A stretch of 64,000 nucleotides of DNA from Arthrobacter sp. MYb227 (GTDB lineage Bacteria; Actinomycetota; Actinomycetes; Actinomycetales; Micrococcaceae), in the NCBI RefSeq assembly GCF_002975435.1, contig NZ_PCPT01000003.1:248001-312000 (forward strand). Reading direction: 5' to 3'. Below the pieces are notes generated by a model. It searched no databases. It was not told where the DNA came from and saw only the letters and a list, made by a program, of their open reading frames with translations. Of the stretch, positions 52,587 to 62,737 are shown in pieces; positions within the stretch are counted from its first letter, which is position 1; every line of letters begins with the position of its first letter. The position numbers and the translations under genes are program-made.

Positions 52587-54223
52587 GTGCCACAACAATT
52601 CAAGGCCACTTGTTACCGATGCAGCGGAGTTCGGCAGGAACCTTGGCCGGACTTGGAACCGCTGTACGGTTCATCATGCATCGCAATTGGTTGCGCCTAA
52701 CCATATGGGCAGCGGTGTTGGCGGTGATGATTCCGGTGGTCTATGACTCCCAACAGCAAGCATTTCCCACTCAGGCCGCCCGAGACGCCTACTCACAGGT
52801 TGCCAACACACCAGCGGTAGCAGCAATGACCGGGCTGCCCTATGCGGCCGGCTCCTTGGGCGGAATCTTGGTCATCAAAATTTGGATGACCTTGGCAGTG
52901 GCTTTGGGCTTTGCCTCGATTTTCTTGGTCACACGCAATGGTCGCGCCGATGAGGAGGCCGGACGAACCGAGCTACTGCGTTCCGCGGCTCTGGGTCGGC
53001 ATGCCTATTCGGTGGCCAACTATCTGGTGGCTGGAACGCTGAGCGTGGTCACCGGGCTACTGATTTCCCTGCTTTGCCTCTCGCTGGCCCTGCCTACCAG
53101 TGGCTCTTGGGTGATGGGCGCCTCGATTGCCGGTATCGGGATTGCCTTTGTGGGAATATCTGCCATCTGCAATCAGCTTGCCACCACCAGTAGGGGAGCA
53201 AACTCCTTGGGAGTTGCGATCATTGCGCTCTTCTACTTTCTCAGGGCTGGTGCAGATCTACAGGCAACTAGCACCACGCCTAGCGCGTTGAGCTGGTATT
53301 CACCCATTGGGTGGGCGCAGAATATGCGTTCCTTTGGGGAAAATAATTGGCTTCCCCTGCTGGCCCTCTTGGGTTTGGCGGTGCTTGGCTGCATGCTGGC
53401 CTTGCGCCTTGAAAGTCGCAGGGATCTTGGCGCAGGGATCTTGGCAGAGCGCAAGGGACCGGCAACATCATCAAGATTCATTTCTCATCCGCTGGGCTTG
53501 GTGCTGCGCTTGCAGCGATCATCATTGATTGGTTGGCTGGTTGGGGCCGTCATCGCCGGGCTGTTCTTTGGCGGTGTCGCGAAGGCCATGACTGCCGTGC
53601 TCGATCCCAGTAATCCATTTGCCAAGTCATTTGTGGGTAGCGGACACAGCATGCTCGATGGCGTGATGGGAATCTTTGTTCTCTTCAATGGACTGCTCGC
53701 CGGGGCCTTCGCCATCCAATGCCTAGCCGCTGCGCGCAGCGAGGAGGAAAGCGGACGGCTGGAAACCCAACTCGCTGGTTCCCTTTCACGCTTTAACTGG
53801 CTCGGGGCCCACGTGTTGGTTGCAGCGCTGGGGTCGGTAGTGATGCTGCTGCTCGGTGGATACCTCACCGGTGTCTCCTCACAAGGCGCTGCTACCGGAG
53901 GATCCATGATGGCTGCCAGCTTTGCCTATTGGCCGGCGGTCCTGCTGGTGCTTGGGGTATTGCTCTTCCTGCAAGGTTTTGCCCCACGCCTGAGCACGGG
54001 GCTGACATGGATTATTTACGGTTTGTCGCTGATGGCAGCAATGTTCGGTGGGCTTTTCTCATTGTCCGATGACGTCATTAAGCTCACACCCTTTGGGGCG
54101 GTTCCTCGGCTTCCGGCCGAAGACTTTGTCTTGCTGCCCATCATCGTGCTATCAATCATTGCGGTGCTTTTGGCGATATCTGGTTTCTGGCGGTTCCGTG
54201 CCCGGGATTTGATGCCCGAGTAG
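52583..54223 (+). CDS. ABC exporter permease (tetronasin-type, large)
   Basis: A 546-residue membrane protein with about twelve helices in two similar halves ([20 protein letters not shown] in the first, [20 protein letters not shown] in the second). The conserved loop [20 protein letters not shown] recurs as [20 protein letters not shown] in the second half. This duplicated layout is that of the TnrB/antibiotic exporters. With the ATPase it should export a hydrophobic compound. Confidence 0.9.
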   Translation: MSATTIQGHLLPMQRSSAGTLAGLGTAVRFIMHRNWLRLTIWAAVLAVMIPVVYDSQQQAFPTQAARDAYSQVANTPAVAAMTGLPYAAGSLGGILVIKIWMTLAVALGFASIFLVTRNGRADEEAGRTELLRSAALGRHAYSVANYLVAGTLSVVTGLLISLLCLSLALPTSGSWVMGASIAGIGIAFVGISAICNQLATTSRGANSLGVAIIALFYFLRAGADLQATSTTPSALSWYSPIGWAQNMRSFGENNWLPLLALLGLAVLGCMLALRLESRRDLGAGILAERKGPATSSRFISHPLGLVLRLQRSSLIGWLVGAVIAGLFFGGVAKAMTAVLDPSNPFAKSFVGSGHSMLDGVMGIFVLFNGLLAGAFAIQCLAAARSEEESGRLETQLAGSLSRFNWLGAHVLVAALGSVVMLLLGGYLTGVSSQGAATGGSMMAASFAYWPAVLLVLGVLLFLQGFAPRLSTGLTWIIYGLSLMAAMFGGLFSLSDDVIKLTPFGAVPRLPAEDFVLLPIIVLSIIAVLLAISGFWRFRARDLMPE

Positions 54224-54247
54224 CACGAGAGCTACCTCAGCAGTTCT

Positions 54248-54295
54248 CCTCCGATGGGTGTTCACGGCTAGCAGGACGTGAACACCCATCGGAGG
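54248..54295. terminator. Perfect 19-bp hairpin after the exporter operon
   Basis: CCTCCGATGGGTGTTCACG (54248-54266) pairs exactly with 54277-54295. No T-run. It lies 25 bases after the permease stop. Confidence 0.75.
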
Positions 54296-54318
54296 TAAAT
54301 CGATAGTTTCGGAACTCT

Positions 54319-54347
54319 TTACACGGCTCTGGGCGCGGGTCTAGCGT
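54319..54347 (+). promoter_or_regulatory. Promoter of the VOC gene
   Basis: TTTACA (54319-54324), 17 bp, TAGCGT (54342-54347), then seven bases to ATG 54355. The short distance implies a leaderless transcript. Confidence 0.6.
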
Positions 54348-54354
54348 GAACCCC

Positions 54355-54732
54355 ATGGACTGGAAACTAGAACTAGTATTTGTCCCCGTGTCCGATGTGG
54401 ATCGTGCCAAAGATTTCTATGTGAACAAGGCTGGCTTCAATGCCGACTTTGACGAACGGCCCAGCGATTCAATCCGTTTTGTTCAACTGACTCCGCCTGG
54501 GTCGGCCTGCTCGATCTGCATTGGGGAAGGGCTTACCGAAGCCGAACCGGGAACTGCTCCTAGCATGCAAATGGTTGTCAGCGACATCCAAGCGGCCCAC
54601 GACCAGCTGAAGGCCAACGGTGTGGAAGTCAGTGACGTCGAGGTTTTGGACTGGGGGAGTTTCGTGTACTTTGCCGATCCTGATGGGAACAAGTGGGCGG
54701 TGCAATACATCCCTCAGCGGCCCAATGGCTGA
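54355..54732 (+). CDS. VOC family protein
   Basis: A 125-residue VOC protein: MDWKLELVFVPVSDVDRAKD at the start, FVQLTPPGSACSICIGEGLT in the middle and the end SFVYFADPDGNKWAVQYIP. The promoter at 54319-54347 supports ATG 54355 rather than GTG 54346. It resembles the antibiotic-resistance-type VOC proteins in length and layout. Substrate unknown. Confidence 0.85.
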   Translation: MDWKLELVFVPVSDVDRAKDFYVNKAGFNADFDERPSDSIRFVQLTPPGSACSICIGEGLTEAEPGTAPSMQMVVSDIQAAHDQLKANGVEVSDVEVLDWGSFVYFADPDGNKWAVQYIPQRPNG

Positions 54733-54762
54733 TTCACAAACACTGATTCTCTCTGAAACCCA

Positions 54763-54900
54763 TCGGCTATATATTGCCGGTAGGGCTTTGCTCGAGCATG
54801 AGTCCCTCTAAAGCAAGGTGTGTTTCGGCAATATCTTGCCGATAGGCACCTTGGTGGGGCATGCTACAAGTTACAAGTCGGCAGGATACTGCCGTATAGA
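54763..54900 (+). promoter_or_regulatory. Three operators and promoter of the HipB-like gene
   Basis: Three copies of TCGGC-N8-GCCG: CGGCTATATATTGCCG (54764-54779), CGGCAATATCTTGCCG (54826-54841) and CGGCAGGATACTGCCG (54879-54894). Spacing is 62 and 53 bp. The third lies inside the 18-bp spacer of a promoter, TTACAA (54871-54876) to TATAGA (54895-54900). The pattern parallels the known HipB sites (TATCC-N8-GGATA) in having an 8-base centre. Confidence 0.75.
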
Positions 54901-54911
54901 GGGATAAGTGG

Positions 54912-55118
54912 ATGAAAAACGGTGCAACGCTGGCCACCAGCATTCGAACTAGGCGTAAGAAAATTGGGCTGACTCAAATGCAGCTAGCCGAACTGGCCCA
55001 AGTATCTGAACGTACGGTTCGATCAATGGAAACGCAGAGAGGGAACCCGTCACTGGTTTCTGTACTTGCGGTACTCAGCGTGCTGGGTCTTAAACTCTCG
55101 CTTTCTTGGGTCGACTAA
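54912..55118 (+). CDS. HipB-like Xre-family regulator, no hipA
   Basis: A 68-residue protein made only of an Xre HTH: ATLATSIRTRRKKIGLTQMQ, then LAELAQVSERTVRSMETQRG and VLAVLSVLGLKLSLSWVD. Length, start and the C-terminal beta strand (KLSLSWVD) are those of HipB antitoxins. The sequence after it holds only terminators, so the HipA kinase is absent. Three operators upstream suggest strong autorepression. GGGAT precedes ATG. Confidence 0.8.
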   Translation: MKNGATLATSIRTRRKKIGLTQMQLAELAQVSERTVRSMETQRGNPSLVSVLAVLSVLGLKLSLSWVD

Positions 55119-55137
55119 AAGATGCTCAGTGAGATCG

Positions 55138-55176
55138 GCTGCCTCAGAAGAATTACTAAATTTTTTCTGAGGCAGC
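55138..55176 (+). terminator. Terminator after the HipB-like gene
   Basis: GCTGCCTCAGAA (55138-55149) pairs with TTCTGAGGCAGC (55165-55176). The loop is T-rich. Confidence 0.7.
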
Positions 55177-55182
55177 TCGGAA

Positions 55183-55250
55183 CGCGTCGTTCAATGAGTG
55201 AAACGTGGAGTGTTGGACGGCGACGCGCCCGCAGAGAAAGCGTTTGTCAT
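55183..55250 (+). repeat. Dispersed intergenic repeat, copy H (weak)
   Basis: CGTCGTTCAATGAG and GCGCCCGCAGAGAAAGCGTT match the two ends of copy A, the second with the exact 12-mer GCGCCCGCAGAG. The centre is not conserved. Confidence 0.35.
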
Positions 55251-55269
55251 GAGGTCTCCCCTTGAAAAC

Positions 55270-55299
55270 GAACCCCTTGGCACTAGCGCCAAGGGGTTC
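55270..55299. terminator. Second hairpin between converging genes
   Basis: GAACCCCTTGGC (55270-55281) pairs perfectly with GCCAAGGGGTTC (55288-55299). A third imperfect stem follows near 55322-55365, next to the end of the minus-strand gene. Confidence 0.7.
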
Positions 55300-55374
55300 T
55301 CGAAAAACCAAAGAGGGGGGACTCCTCGCATGCCTAACCTAAATAGGAGGCATGTGGGGAGCCCACATCAATAA

Positions 55375-56118
55375 CTATTGGTGAAGAGCTTTTTGGTGGT
55401 GAAATGGCCCCAAATCCCATTCGTCATTGCTCATCTTGAGAAGTGCGATGCTTACGAAGACGCTCGCAACTGTGGTTAGACCCCACCCCATGGTGACATC
55501 GAGTAACCGGCTAGGCACAACCACGGCGGCAATGAAATGGAACGGTTGGGAAACCATCAGGGCACCTGCAACCCACCAGTTCAGGATTTTAGCCCGGCCC
55601 AACGCGATACCCGTGAGGATCATGCCCACGATATGTCCGATGAGCCAAATGATCCCACCCACTGCGGCAAATGTACTGTTCTGCAGAGCATCACCAATAT
55701 CCGTAATGCTCTGATGATCAAACCCGCTGGCACCAAGTTGAGAGACCAAATAGTCCATGTTCACGGTGGTTGCACCCATGCTCCACCCAACAAAGCCAAG
55801 CCCACCACCGAGCATTGCCAACAACGGTGAGCCTCGCCTAGCTACATAGGAGATGGCGAGGACACTGAGTAATAGCATCGGAGCAAAGACGATTCCGGAC
55901 CACACCATAAGGTCCAAGGTTCCCTGATTCGCAAGCGATTGGGAAACGATTGCATCCGGAGAATCTGTGGTCCAATACGGCATGATGGCCCGAATCATGA
56001 GGATGCCAAACGGGCCAAGAGTGATTACCGCAGCGGCGGTAACCCGCCAGAAGGTACGCATATCCCGTCCCGCCACCAGTGGCGGAGTTTCGCTGCGCAC
56101 ATCATTCATGCGTGTCAT
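55375..56118 (-). CDS. Six-helix membrane protein of unknown function
   Basis: A 247-residue protein with six hydrophobic segments, including VTAAAVITLGPFGILMIRAI, LMVWSGIVFAPMLLLSVLAI, LAMLGGGLGFVGWSMG and WLIGHIVGMILTGIALG. It ends in a polar tail (NDEWDLGPFHHQKALHQ). AGGAAGGA lies nine bases before ATG 56118, which is preferred over the frame's first ATG. It is divergent from a sensor kinase and may be regulated by it. No family is recognised. Confidence 0.65.
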   Translation of the reverse strand: MTRMNDVRSETPPLVAGRDMRTFWRVTAAAVITLGPFGILMIRAIMPYWTTDSPDAIVSQSLANQGTLDLMVWSGIVFAPMLLLSVLAISYVARRGSPLLAMLGGGLGFVGWSMGATTVNMDYLVSQLGASGFDHQSITDIGDALQNSTFAAVGGIIWLIGHIVGMILTGIALGRAKILNWWVAGALMVSQPFHFIAAVVVPSRLLDVTMGWGLTTVASVFVSIALLKMSNDEWDLGPFHHQKALHQ

Positions 56119-56271
56119 GACTTTTCCTTCCTGTCTCCGGCGGTATCGGATGATCCCGCCAACAACATCAGGATGTGCCTCGAGAAGAGAAGAAGAATCG
56201 TGGTGAATACCCAAGAATAATCAGTGCTGGCACGTAGAGCATGGGCATCGATCCGGGTTTAAGCTGTTGAC

Positions 56272-58236
56272 ATGGGTTGGGCCCGTGTCGTATCAAATGC
56301 AGTGTTTCTGCCAGTGATGGTGTTGCTGGCAATAGCCATCTGGGCATTGAACACGGGAGTGGACGGCTTCGCGCGTGGCTGGTTTTTAGTATGCATCATC
56401 ATGTCCTTACCTTCCCTGATTCTTGGATACCTGATCACCAGAAGACTCCCGCAGCAAGGAGTTGGAGCACTGCTAAGTGCCGCCGGGCTACTGATATTTG
56501 CCGTTGGTTGCAGCGACACATATCTTGCCGCGGCACGCGAATCTACGCAGCTCCCAATTAGCAGTCTATTGATCGCATTCATGCAGGGAGCGTGGATGCT
56601 GCTCTATTTGCCATGGGCACTGATGCTTTTAGTTTTCCCTGAAGGCCGTTTTGCGGATAAAACTGCGCGGAGGTTGGGGCAAGGGCTTTGTTTGGTGGTG
56701 GTACTTTTTGCGGTTCTGGTTGCTTTGAGTCCGATGCCCTATACGGATTCATTTCAGGAACAGCACCGTGTCTTAGAACCTGTGCCGGGGACAGAACTTG
56801 TGGCAGTGTTACTCCTACCGGTGTTCCTAGCAATGTTGGTTTTCAGTGTGGTGCATCTGGTGCGGCGATTCAGACACGTCGATCCCATAATCAGGAACCA
56901 GATTCGTTGGTTAGTGCTTGCTGGCTTGAGTGTGCCAGCCACTTTGCTCCTGTGCTGGGCCGGATACCTTGTTTTCGGCAACGAATCAATTGTGGTAATT
57001 GGCCTTGTTGCCATGTATCTATTCATTCCCGCAACTATTTCGGTAGCGATACTTCGCGAGGATCTTTATGATGCTGGCCGTGTGTTGGTTGTAGCTTTGG
57101 GTGTATTCGTGAACCTTGCCCTTGTCATACTGCTTGCGGTGGTAGTTCTGCGTTTGCCCGGGAGTACAACGGAATCGAGCTTTACCGTACTGGTTGCCTG
57201 TACCGCCTTCGGATCCTTGATACTTTCAGCGCTGAGGCCACGACTCCAACGATTGATTGGCCGCATCGTCTATGCCGAACACGAACAGCTCATCGATTCA
57301 CTGAGAATTTTTGAAAACAAGGTCTACTCCAACGACGCTCAACCCACAGATCTGGAAAATACTCTTCGTACCGCTACCAGCGATCCCACATTAAAAATCG
57401 GATACGCCGCTTCCGTTGGCAGTGGGTTTCGAGATCCACGCGGGAACTCCGTGGCGGCGGGCGACGGAGTTAAGGTCTTCTTGGCCCAGAGAGCTATAGG
57501 CATAGTGGTGCCAGGTCTCGGACGCGGACGGGTATTTAATAAAGAAAGCCTGGAAGCGATGGCGTTGCTGGTTGAAATGGGCAGGCAGCACATGGAACTT
57601 TCCATTGCACTTGCCGAAATTGAAGCGAGCCGCGCACGCCTAGTGCTTGCCTCTCACCATGAACGCAAACGCCTGGAACGGGACTTGCACGACGGTGCTC
57701 AACAGCGCCTGGTCGCATTGGGAATGAAGCTTAGACTCATGCAACGCCAGCTGCCAGCAACCGGAGGTGAGATTGCGAAACAACTTGATAGTGCTGTTGC
57801 AGAAATCGGGACGGCGGTTGCCGAATTGAGGCAGATCGCCCACGGGATTCGTCCCAGCGCACTGGACGAAGGGCTTGAAGCAGCACTGCGGCAACTTAGC
57901 GGCAGATCACCGACGCCGGTGTCGGTACAGATCGAAGGATCTTTTGCCCGTCTTCCGGAACTTGTGGGGGCCACTGCCTACTTCGTTGCCTCGGAAGCAG
58001 TACACAACGCAATTAAGCATTCTGGCGCCGAACACATCATTGTTCAGCTGGCAAGACGAGACGAAGCAGTTCAATTACAAGTGAGCGACGATGGCTGTGG
58101 CGGAGCCAAACACACCCCGGGTGGGGGACTCTCCGGCCTGAGCGACAGAGTCGATGCACTGGGAGGCTCACTGAAGGTGCGAAGTAGCAAAAGTGCTGGC
58201 ACCCTGATCGAGGCGGTGCTCCCATGCGCTTGGTGA
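56272..58236 (+). CDS. NarL-type sensor histidine kinase
   Basis: A 654-residue kinase: eight to ten N-terminal helices (to about residue 310), a linker and the catalytic part. HisKA_3 box [20 protein letters not shown] with phospho-acceptor His near residue 473. The HATPase domain has the N box [23 protein letters not shown], and [16 protein letters not shown]. The long multi-helix sensor is that of 7TM/MASE-like kinases. It overlaps the response regulator gene by 13 bases, so they act together. Signal unknown. Confidence 0.9.
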   Translation: MGWARVVSNAVFLPVMVLLAIAIWALNTGVDGFARGWFLVCIIMSLPSLILGYLITRRLPQQGVGALLSAAGLLIFAVGCSDTYLAAARESTQLPISSLLIAFMQGAWMLLYLPWALMLLVFPEGRFADKTARRLGQGLCLVVVLFAVLVALSPMPYTDSFQEQHRVLEPVPGTELVAVLLLPVFLAMLVFSVVHLVRRFRHVDPIIRNQIRWLVLAGLSVPATLLLCWAGYLVFGNESIVVIGLVAMYLFIPATISVAILREDLYDAGRVLVVALGVFVNLALVILLAVVVLRLPGSTTESSFTVLVACTAFGSLILSALRPRLQRLIGRIVYAEHEQLIDSLRIFENKVYSNDAQPTDLENTLRTATSDPTLKIGYAASVGSGFRDPRGNSVAAGDGVKVFLAQRAIGIVVPGLGRGRVFNKESLEAMALLVEMGRQHMELSIALAEIEASRARLVLASHHERKRLERDLHDGAQQRLVALGMKLRLMQRQLPATGGEIAKQLDSAVAEIGTAVAELRQIAHGIRPSALDEGLEAALRQLSGRSPTPVSVQIEGSFARLPELVGATAYFVASEAVHNAIKHSGAEHIIVQLARRDEAVQLQVSDDGCGGAKHTPGGGLSGLSDRVDALGGSLKVRSSKSAGTLIEAVLPCAW

Positions 58237-58889
58237 TTGCCGAAGATTCTGCGCTGTTCCGTGAAGGGCTCGCAAATTTATTGACGGATGCCGGGCACCA
58301 AATCGTAGCCGCCGTCGGTGATGCCCAAGAAGCAGTGAGAGAAACCAGAAAGCTCGTTCCCGATGTGCTGATTTGTGATGTTCGAATGCCACCTGAGATG
58401 ACCGATGATGGGGCACGGGCAGCACTTGAGTTACGCCGGGAGTTTCCTCGGTTGGGGATTGTGCTGCTATCCCAACGCATTGAAACGACTCACACCGCAC
58501 GCTTGGTACCCGGTGGTTATTTTGCTTATCAGCTCAAAGATCGGGTACTTGATGTCAACGAATTTTTGGGCACGCTGAACCACATCCGTGAAGGTGGCAC
58601 AGCGCTAGACCCAGAACTGGTGCTTGAACTGATCGGGGCCGCGCGTACCCAGCGAGCCTTGGAACTGCTCACTCCCCGTGAACATGAAGTACTTGCGTTT
58701 ATGGCGGAGGGACGCACCAATCTGGGGATTGCCCAACGTTTGTGGCTCACCGAACGCACAGTTGAAACACACGTCGGAAACATCCTATCTAAGCTCGATT
58801 TACCAGTAACACCGGCGGATCATCGCAGGGTTCTGGCGGTCATCACCTATTTACAAACACAGGGGACCGATCAAGGCTTAACCGGATAA
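58224..58889 (+). CDS. NarL/LuxR-type response regulator
   Basis: A 221-residue regulator: [20 protein letters not shown], phospho-acceptor D near residue 52 in [21 protein letters not shown] with the conserved Lys, and LuxR HTH ([20 protein letters not shown], then [20 protein letters not shown]). Partner of the preceding kinase. Its 3' end overlaps the converging AhpD-like gene by 19 bp. Confidence 0.9.
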   Translation: MRLVIAEDSALFREGLANLLTDAGHQIVAAVGDAQEAVRETRKLVPDVLICDVRMPPEMTDDGARAALELRREFPRLGIVLLSQRIETTHTARLVPGGYFAYQLKDRVLDVNEFLGTLNHIREGGTALDPELVLELIGAARTQRALELLTPREHEVLAFMAEGRTNLGIAQRLWLTERTVETHVGNILSKLDLPVTPADHRRVLAVITYLQTQGTDQGLTG

Positions 58890-59323
58890 CGCGAGGTGAT
58901 CGCGATGCGATTAAACATGTTGATTGCAGCACTGAGCCAGGCAACAGCAGAGATCTGTTCGTCGGAGAGCACCGCCCGAGCCATGGTGTAGACCCCGTGC
59001 GGGACGTGGTCAACGGAAACCATAGTGATCGATTCGCACAGGGCCAACGCGGCGCGCTCCACAGCGGTGAAGTATTCGGAGTCTGCCCAGGCCGTCACCA
59101 AGGCGAGGCGGTCGGTCGTTTCACCGAGTTTCAGGGCATCGCGTGTATGCATGCGCAGGCAGTATGTGCAGCCGTTGAGCTGCGAGGCGCGCACCTTGAG
59201 CAGCTCGCAGAGCTTGGGGTCGATTCCTGCCCGCTCGGCGGCCTCGCTGGCGGCCTTGTTCATGGCCAACAGCGCAGCGTATGCAGCAGGATCGGACTTG
59301 CTGAGATTCACACGGGGTTCCAT
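58871..59323 (-). CDS. Carboxymuconolactone decarboxylase / AhpD-like protein
   Basis: A 150-residue AhpD-fold protein. The active-site pair is [16 protein letters not shown] (C52, C55 and H59 region), with the AhpD-typical E and H residues around them ([12 protein letters not shown]). The C-terminal part has [17 protein letters not shown]. The pattern is that of the alkylhydroperoxidase-like CMD family with disulfide or peroxide-reducing activity. Overlaps the end of the response regulator by 19 bases. Confidence 0.85.
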   Translation of the reverse strand: MEPRVNLSKSDPAAYAALLAMNKAASEAAERAGIDPKLCELLKVRASQLNGCTYCLRMHTRDALKLGETTDRLALVTAWADSEYFTAVERAALALCESITMVSVDHVPHGVYTMARAVLSDEQISAVAWLSAAINMFNRIAITSRYPVKP

Positions 59324-59877
59324 GACTAGATGCTAGTACCGGTTGCTGTTAATCAACAGAGTAGGAGCATGAAACTCGAATGAGGTTCCAAGCGCATCCC
59401 CACGACTAGTGGCGCATAAAAACGTTCTTTCATCAAGAAGCCGTGTTTCTTATCCAAGGTCTTAGGTACGCAACTATGGATAAGGAGATGCCTTCTTGCT
59501 GTGTGAGGAAGATTTCCTGACGTGAGGCAGAAGAAGTGCCGAAAAAATCGGTAGGTAGCTCGTCCAGTAAAACTTGGTTTTGACCCTGCTCCTCATCCCA
59601 TGAAATTCGAAGTGGTGGGTGCTGTTACCCGTGTTGCTACTTAGATTATTGATGAAAAAGACCTCAAATACTCATGAAATCACTTTGCACAAAGATCTTC
59701 GAACGTGAGGAAAAACCGAAAATGCTATCCCACCTGCCTGATTGGCGGTACATGGAACCGATGACATGAGCATGCGAATTGCTTGGTAGCGCAGGGTGTC
59801 GGTTAAGCTGGATGTTGGCTGGTTGTGGCCACCGTACGCCACAAACCCTGAAGCCGTAGACGAAACGAGGAGCCGTA
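59324..59877. other. Long upstream region of thrS
   Basis: About 550 bp. Two short frames with plausible starts lie here: MDKEMPSCCVRKIS, with its second ATG after AAGGAG (about 59476-59520), and an 18-codon frame at 59652-59708. A near-perfect hairpin (GGTTGTGGC with GCCACAAACC, 59821-59847) precedes the thrS ribosome site. No larger gene is seen. Confidence 0.4.
59652..59708 (+). CDS. Possible Thr-containing leader peptide of thrS
   Basis: MKKTSNTHEITLHKDLRT: four of 18 codons are Thr (ACC, ACT, ACT, ACG). It lies 170 bases before thrS with a hairpin between them. The peptide has no good ribosome site, and Thr frequency alone is weak evidence. A Thr-sensing attenuator is possible but unproven. 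Confidence 0.3.
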   Translation: MKKTSNTHEITLHKDLRT

Positions 59878-61890
59878 GTGCTTGAGCAAATTACACTGAC
59901 CGTCGATGGGGAAGCACGCGAGGTGAATGCCGGCACTACCGGTGCCGAGCTGTACTTCGATGAACGCGAGGTCGTGGTGATGCACGTTGATGGCGTGCTG
60001 CGCGATCTGTCCCACCCACTTGAAGCGGGAACCGCCGTCGAACGTGTCACCATCGACTCGCCCGCAGGCCTCGAGGTGCTCCGTCACTCCACCGCACACG
60101 TCATGGCCCAGGCCGTGCAGCAGTTGCGCCCCGATGCCAAGCTTGGCATCGGCCCGTACATCACCGATGGTTTCTATTTCGACTTCGATGTTGCCGAGCC
60201 ATTCACTCCCGAGGATCTGAAGACCCTCGAGAAGATGATGCTCAAGATCGTCAACCAGAACCAGAAGTTCGCCCGCCGCGTCGTGACCGAAGACGAAGCC
60301 AAGATTGCCATGGCCAACGAGCCGTACAAACTTGAGCTGCTGAACAAGGCAAGCACCGCAGATTCTGCCGGTGAAGGCGTAAACGTAGAAGTTGGCGCCG
60401 GCGAAATCACCATCTACGACAACGTTGATCGTAAGAGCGGTGAAGTTATCTGGTGCGATCTGTGCCGTGGTCCGCACCTGGCCAACACCAAGCTGATCTC
60501 CAATGCTTTTGCTCTGACCCGTACCTCTGCCGCTTACTGGTTGGGTAGCGAAAAGAACAAGCAGCTGCAGCGCATCTACGGTACCGCTTGGCCTACCAAG
60601 GAAGCGCTGAAGGCTTACCAGGAGCGTATTGCCGAGGCCGAGCGCCGCGATCACCGCAAGCTCGGCGTCGAGTTGGACCTGTTTTCCTTCCCTGACGAGC
60701 TGGGTTCCGGTCTGCCGATCTTCCACCCCAAGGGTGGTGTGATCAAGCGTGAGATGGAAGACTACGTTCGCGATCGCCATATCGAAGAAGGTTTCCAGTA
60801 CGTTGGAACCCCGCACATCTCCAAGGATGGGCTTTTCCACACCTCCGGTCACCTGCCGTACTATGCCGATACCATGTTCCCGCCGCTTCATATCGATGAG
60901 GAACGCGACGAAGACGGCAATATCACCAAGCCGGGCCAGGAATACCGCCTGAAGGCCATGAACTGCCCGATGCACAACCTGATCTTCCGTGGTCGTGGAC
61001 GTTCCTACCGCGAGCTGCCGCTGCGCCTGTTCGAATTCGGTCACGTGTACCGCTACGAGAAATCCGGCGTTGTTCACGGCCTGACCCGCGTGCGTGGTTT
61101 TGCCCAGGACGATTCGCACTCCTACGTCACCAAGGAACAGGCTCCGGGCGAGGTCAAGCACCTGCTGGACTTTATGCTTTCGCTGTTGAAGGACTTTGGA
61201 CTCAACGACTTCTACCTAGAACTCTCCACCCGCGATGACAGTGATAAGTTCATTGGCTCGGCGGAGCAGTGGGAAGAAGCCACCGCGGTGTTGGAGAAGG
61301 TTGCCACCGAATCCGGTGTCGATTTGGTTGCAGACCCGGGCGGTGCCGCATACTACGGTCCGAAGATCTCCGTTCAGGCCAAGGATGCGATCGGCCGTAC
61401 CTGGCAGATGGGCACCGTGCAGTACGACTTCAACCAGCCTGCACGCTTCGGACTTGAATACCAGGCTGCGGATGGAACCCGCCAGGAACCGGTGATGATT
61501 CACGCGGCGAAGTTCGGCTCGATCGAACGCTTCCTGGGCGTGCTCACCGAGCACTATGCAGGTGCCTTCCCGGCATGGCTTTCCCCCGTCCAGGTCCGTG
61601 CTATCCCGGTTGCCGAAGCCTTCAACGATTACCTCGGTGAGGTTGTCGCCAAGCTCAAGGCTCAGGGTGTTCGTGTGGAACTCGAGGACTCCTCGGATCG
61701 CTTCCCGAAGAAGATTCGTACCGCCTCGAAGGACAAGATTCCATTTGTGCTTATTGCCGGTGGCGAGGACGCTGATGCAAATGCTGTTTCCTTCCGTTTC
61801 CGTGATGGTAGCCAGGACAACCAGGTCCCGGTCGACGAGGCCGTGGAACGCATCCTCACCGCCATCAAGACCCGCGATAACAGCAACTAA
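59878..61890 (+). CDS. thrS: Threonine-tRNA ligase
   Basis: A 670-residue ThrRS: N-terminal TGS domain ([20 protein letters not shown]), editing domain with [14 protein letters not shown] and [12 protein letters not shown], class II core with [20 protein letters not shown] (zinc-binding Cys), [20 protein letters not shown] (motif 2), and the anticodon-binding C-terminus. Charges tRNA-Thr in the cytoplasm. GAGGAG lies eight bases before GTG 59878. The following HIT gene, 38 bases on, is a common actinobacterial neighbour. Confidence 0.97.
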   Translation: MLEQITLTVDGEAREVNAGTTGAELYFDEREVVVMHVDGVLRDLSHPLEAGTAVERVTIDSPAGLEVLRHSTAHVMAQAVQQLRPDAKLGIGPYITDGFYFDFDVAEPFTPEDLKTLEKMMLKIVNQNQKFARRVVTEDEAKIAMANEPYKLELLNKASTADSAGEGVNVEVGAGEITIYDNVDRKSGEVIWCDLCRGPHLANTKLISNAFALTRTSAAYWLGSEKNKQLQRIYGTAWPTKEALKAYQERIAEAERRDHRKLGVELDLFSFPDELGSGLPIFHPKGGVIKREMEDYVRDRHIEEGFQYVGTPHISKDGLFHTSGHLPYYADTMFPPLHIDEERDEDGNITKPGQEYRLKAMNCPMHNLIFRGRGRSYRELPLRLFEFGHVYRYEKSGVVHGLTRVRGFAQDDSHSYVTKEQAPGEVKHLLDFMLSLLKDFGLNDFYLELSTRDDSDKFIGSAEQWEEATAVLEKVATESGVDLVADPGGAAYYGPKISVQAKDAIGRTWQMGTVQYDFNQPARFGLEYQAADGTRQEPVMIHAAKFGSIERFLGVLTEHYAGAFPAWLSPVQVRAIPVAEAFNDYLGEVVAKLKAQGVRVELEDSSDRFPKKIRTASKDKIPFVLIAGGEDADANAVSFRFRDGSQDNQVPVDEAVERILTAIKTRDNSN

Positions 61891-61928
61891 CCACGCGCTG
61901 TATAGCTAAGCCACCGAACAAGGAGTCC

Positions 61929-62495
61929 ATGGGCATGCAGTATCCGCAAGATGATTCGATTACCGACGAATTTGAACTCGCCGGTGTTCCGGATTCGTTC
62001 CAGCGCCTGTGGACTCCTTACCGGATGGCCTATATCAAGGGTGGCCAAGACCAGGTCAAGGGCGAGGAAAGTTGCCCATTTTGTGTGGGGCCTACCCGTA
62101 CCGATGAAGAGTCTTTGATCCTGCATCGGGGTAAGACCGCCTACGTGATTTTGAATCTTTTTCCTTACAACCCGGGCCATATTTTGGTGTGTCCGTATCG
62201 TCATGTGCCGGATTACACCGACATTACCGAGGAAGAAACTGCTGAGATGGGAGCCTTGGCACAGAAGTCAATGCGCGTTTTGCGTCATGTCTCGCGTGCC
62301 ACGGGTTTCAACCTTGGCATGAACCAAGGTGTCACCGGGGGAGCAGGTATTGCCGCGCACTTGCATCAGCATGTGGTGCCGCGGTGGGCCGGCGACGGGA
62401 ACTTTTTCCCGATCATCGCCCAGACCAAGGCAATCCCGGCAACCTTGAGCGAGATTAGAAATGATCTTGCTGCCGGCTGGTTGGAGATCGACTAG
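61929..62495 (+). CDS. HIT family protein
   Basis: A 188-residue HIT-domain protein with the catalytic histidine triad HLHQHVVPRW (about 142-151) and the zinc-type CPFC pair near residue 49-52 (SCPFCVGPTRTDEESLIL). The fold also has NLFPYNPGHILVCPYRHV. It is of the actinobacterial type found after thrS, related to AP4A phosphorylase. It hydrolyses or transfers nucleotides. It is likely co-transcribed with thrS; AAGGAG precedes ATG. Confidence 0.92.
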   Translation: MGMQYPQDDSITDEFELAGVPDSFQRLWTPYRMAYIKGGQDQVKGEESCPFCVGPTRTDEESLILHRGKTAYVILNLFPYNPGHILVCPYRHVPDYTDITEEETAEMGALAQKSMRVLRHVSRATGFNLGMNQGVTGGAGIAAHLHQHVVPRWAGDGNFFPIIAQTKAIPATLSEIRNDLAAGWLEID

Positions 62496-62737
62496 GCGAC
62501 TAGATCGCTACTAATTTAATAATGTTTCATCGGTTGTGGTCATCGAGCGTTAGGCTTGGTGGCCATGACCGTTTTTCGGATCATGCTTGGAATGGACGTT
62601 ATCGGGAGATCGGCGCAGTACGTCAGATATCTTCTAGAAGTTTGACCTCAGCTCCAAGCAACAAGGCTCTAACCTTGTATTTATAAAAACAAGTCACATA
62701 CCTTGTGTAATGGAAAACAACTACATAGGCTTGTGTC

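Noticed and set aside
59803-61161. A 452-codon open frame on the minus strand across thrS
   Set aside because: It mirrors the thrS coding frame and shows no domain; long antisense frames are usual for GC-rich genes.
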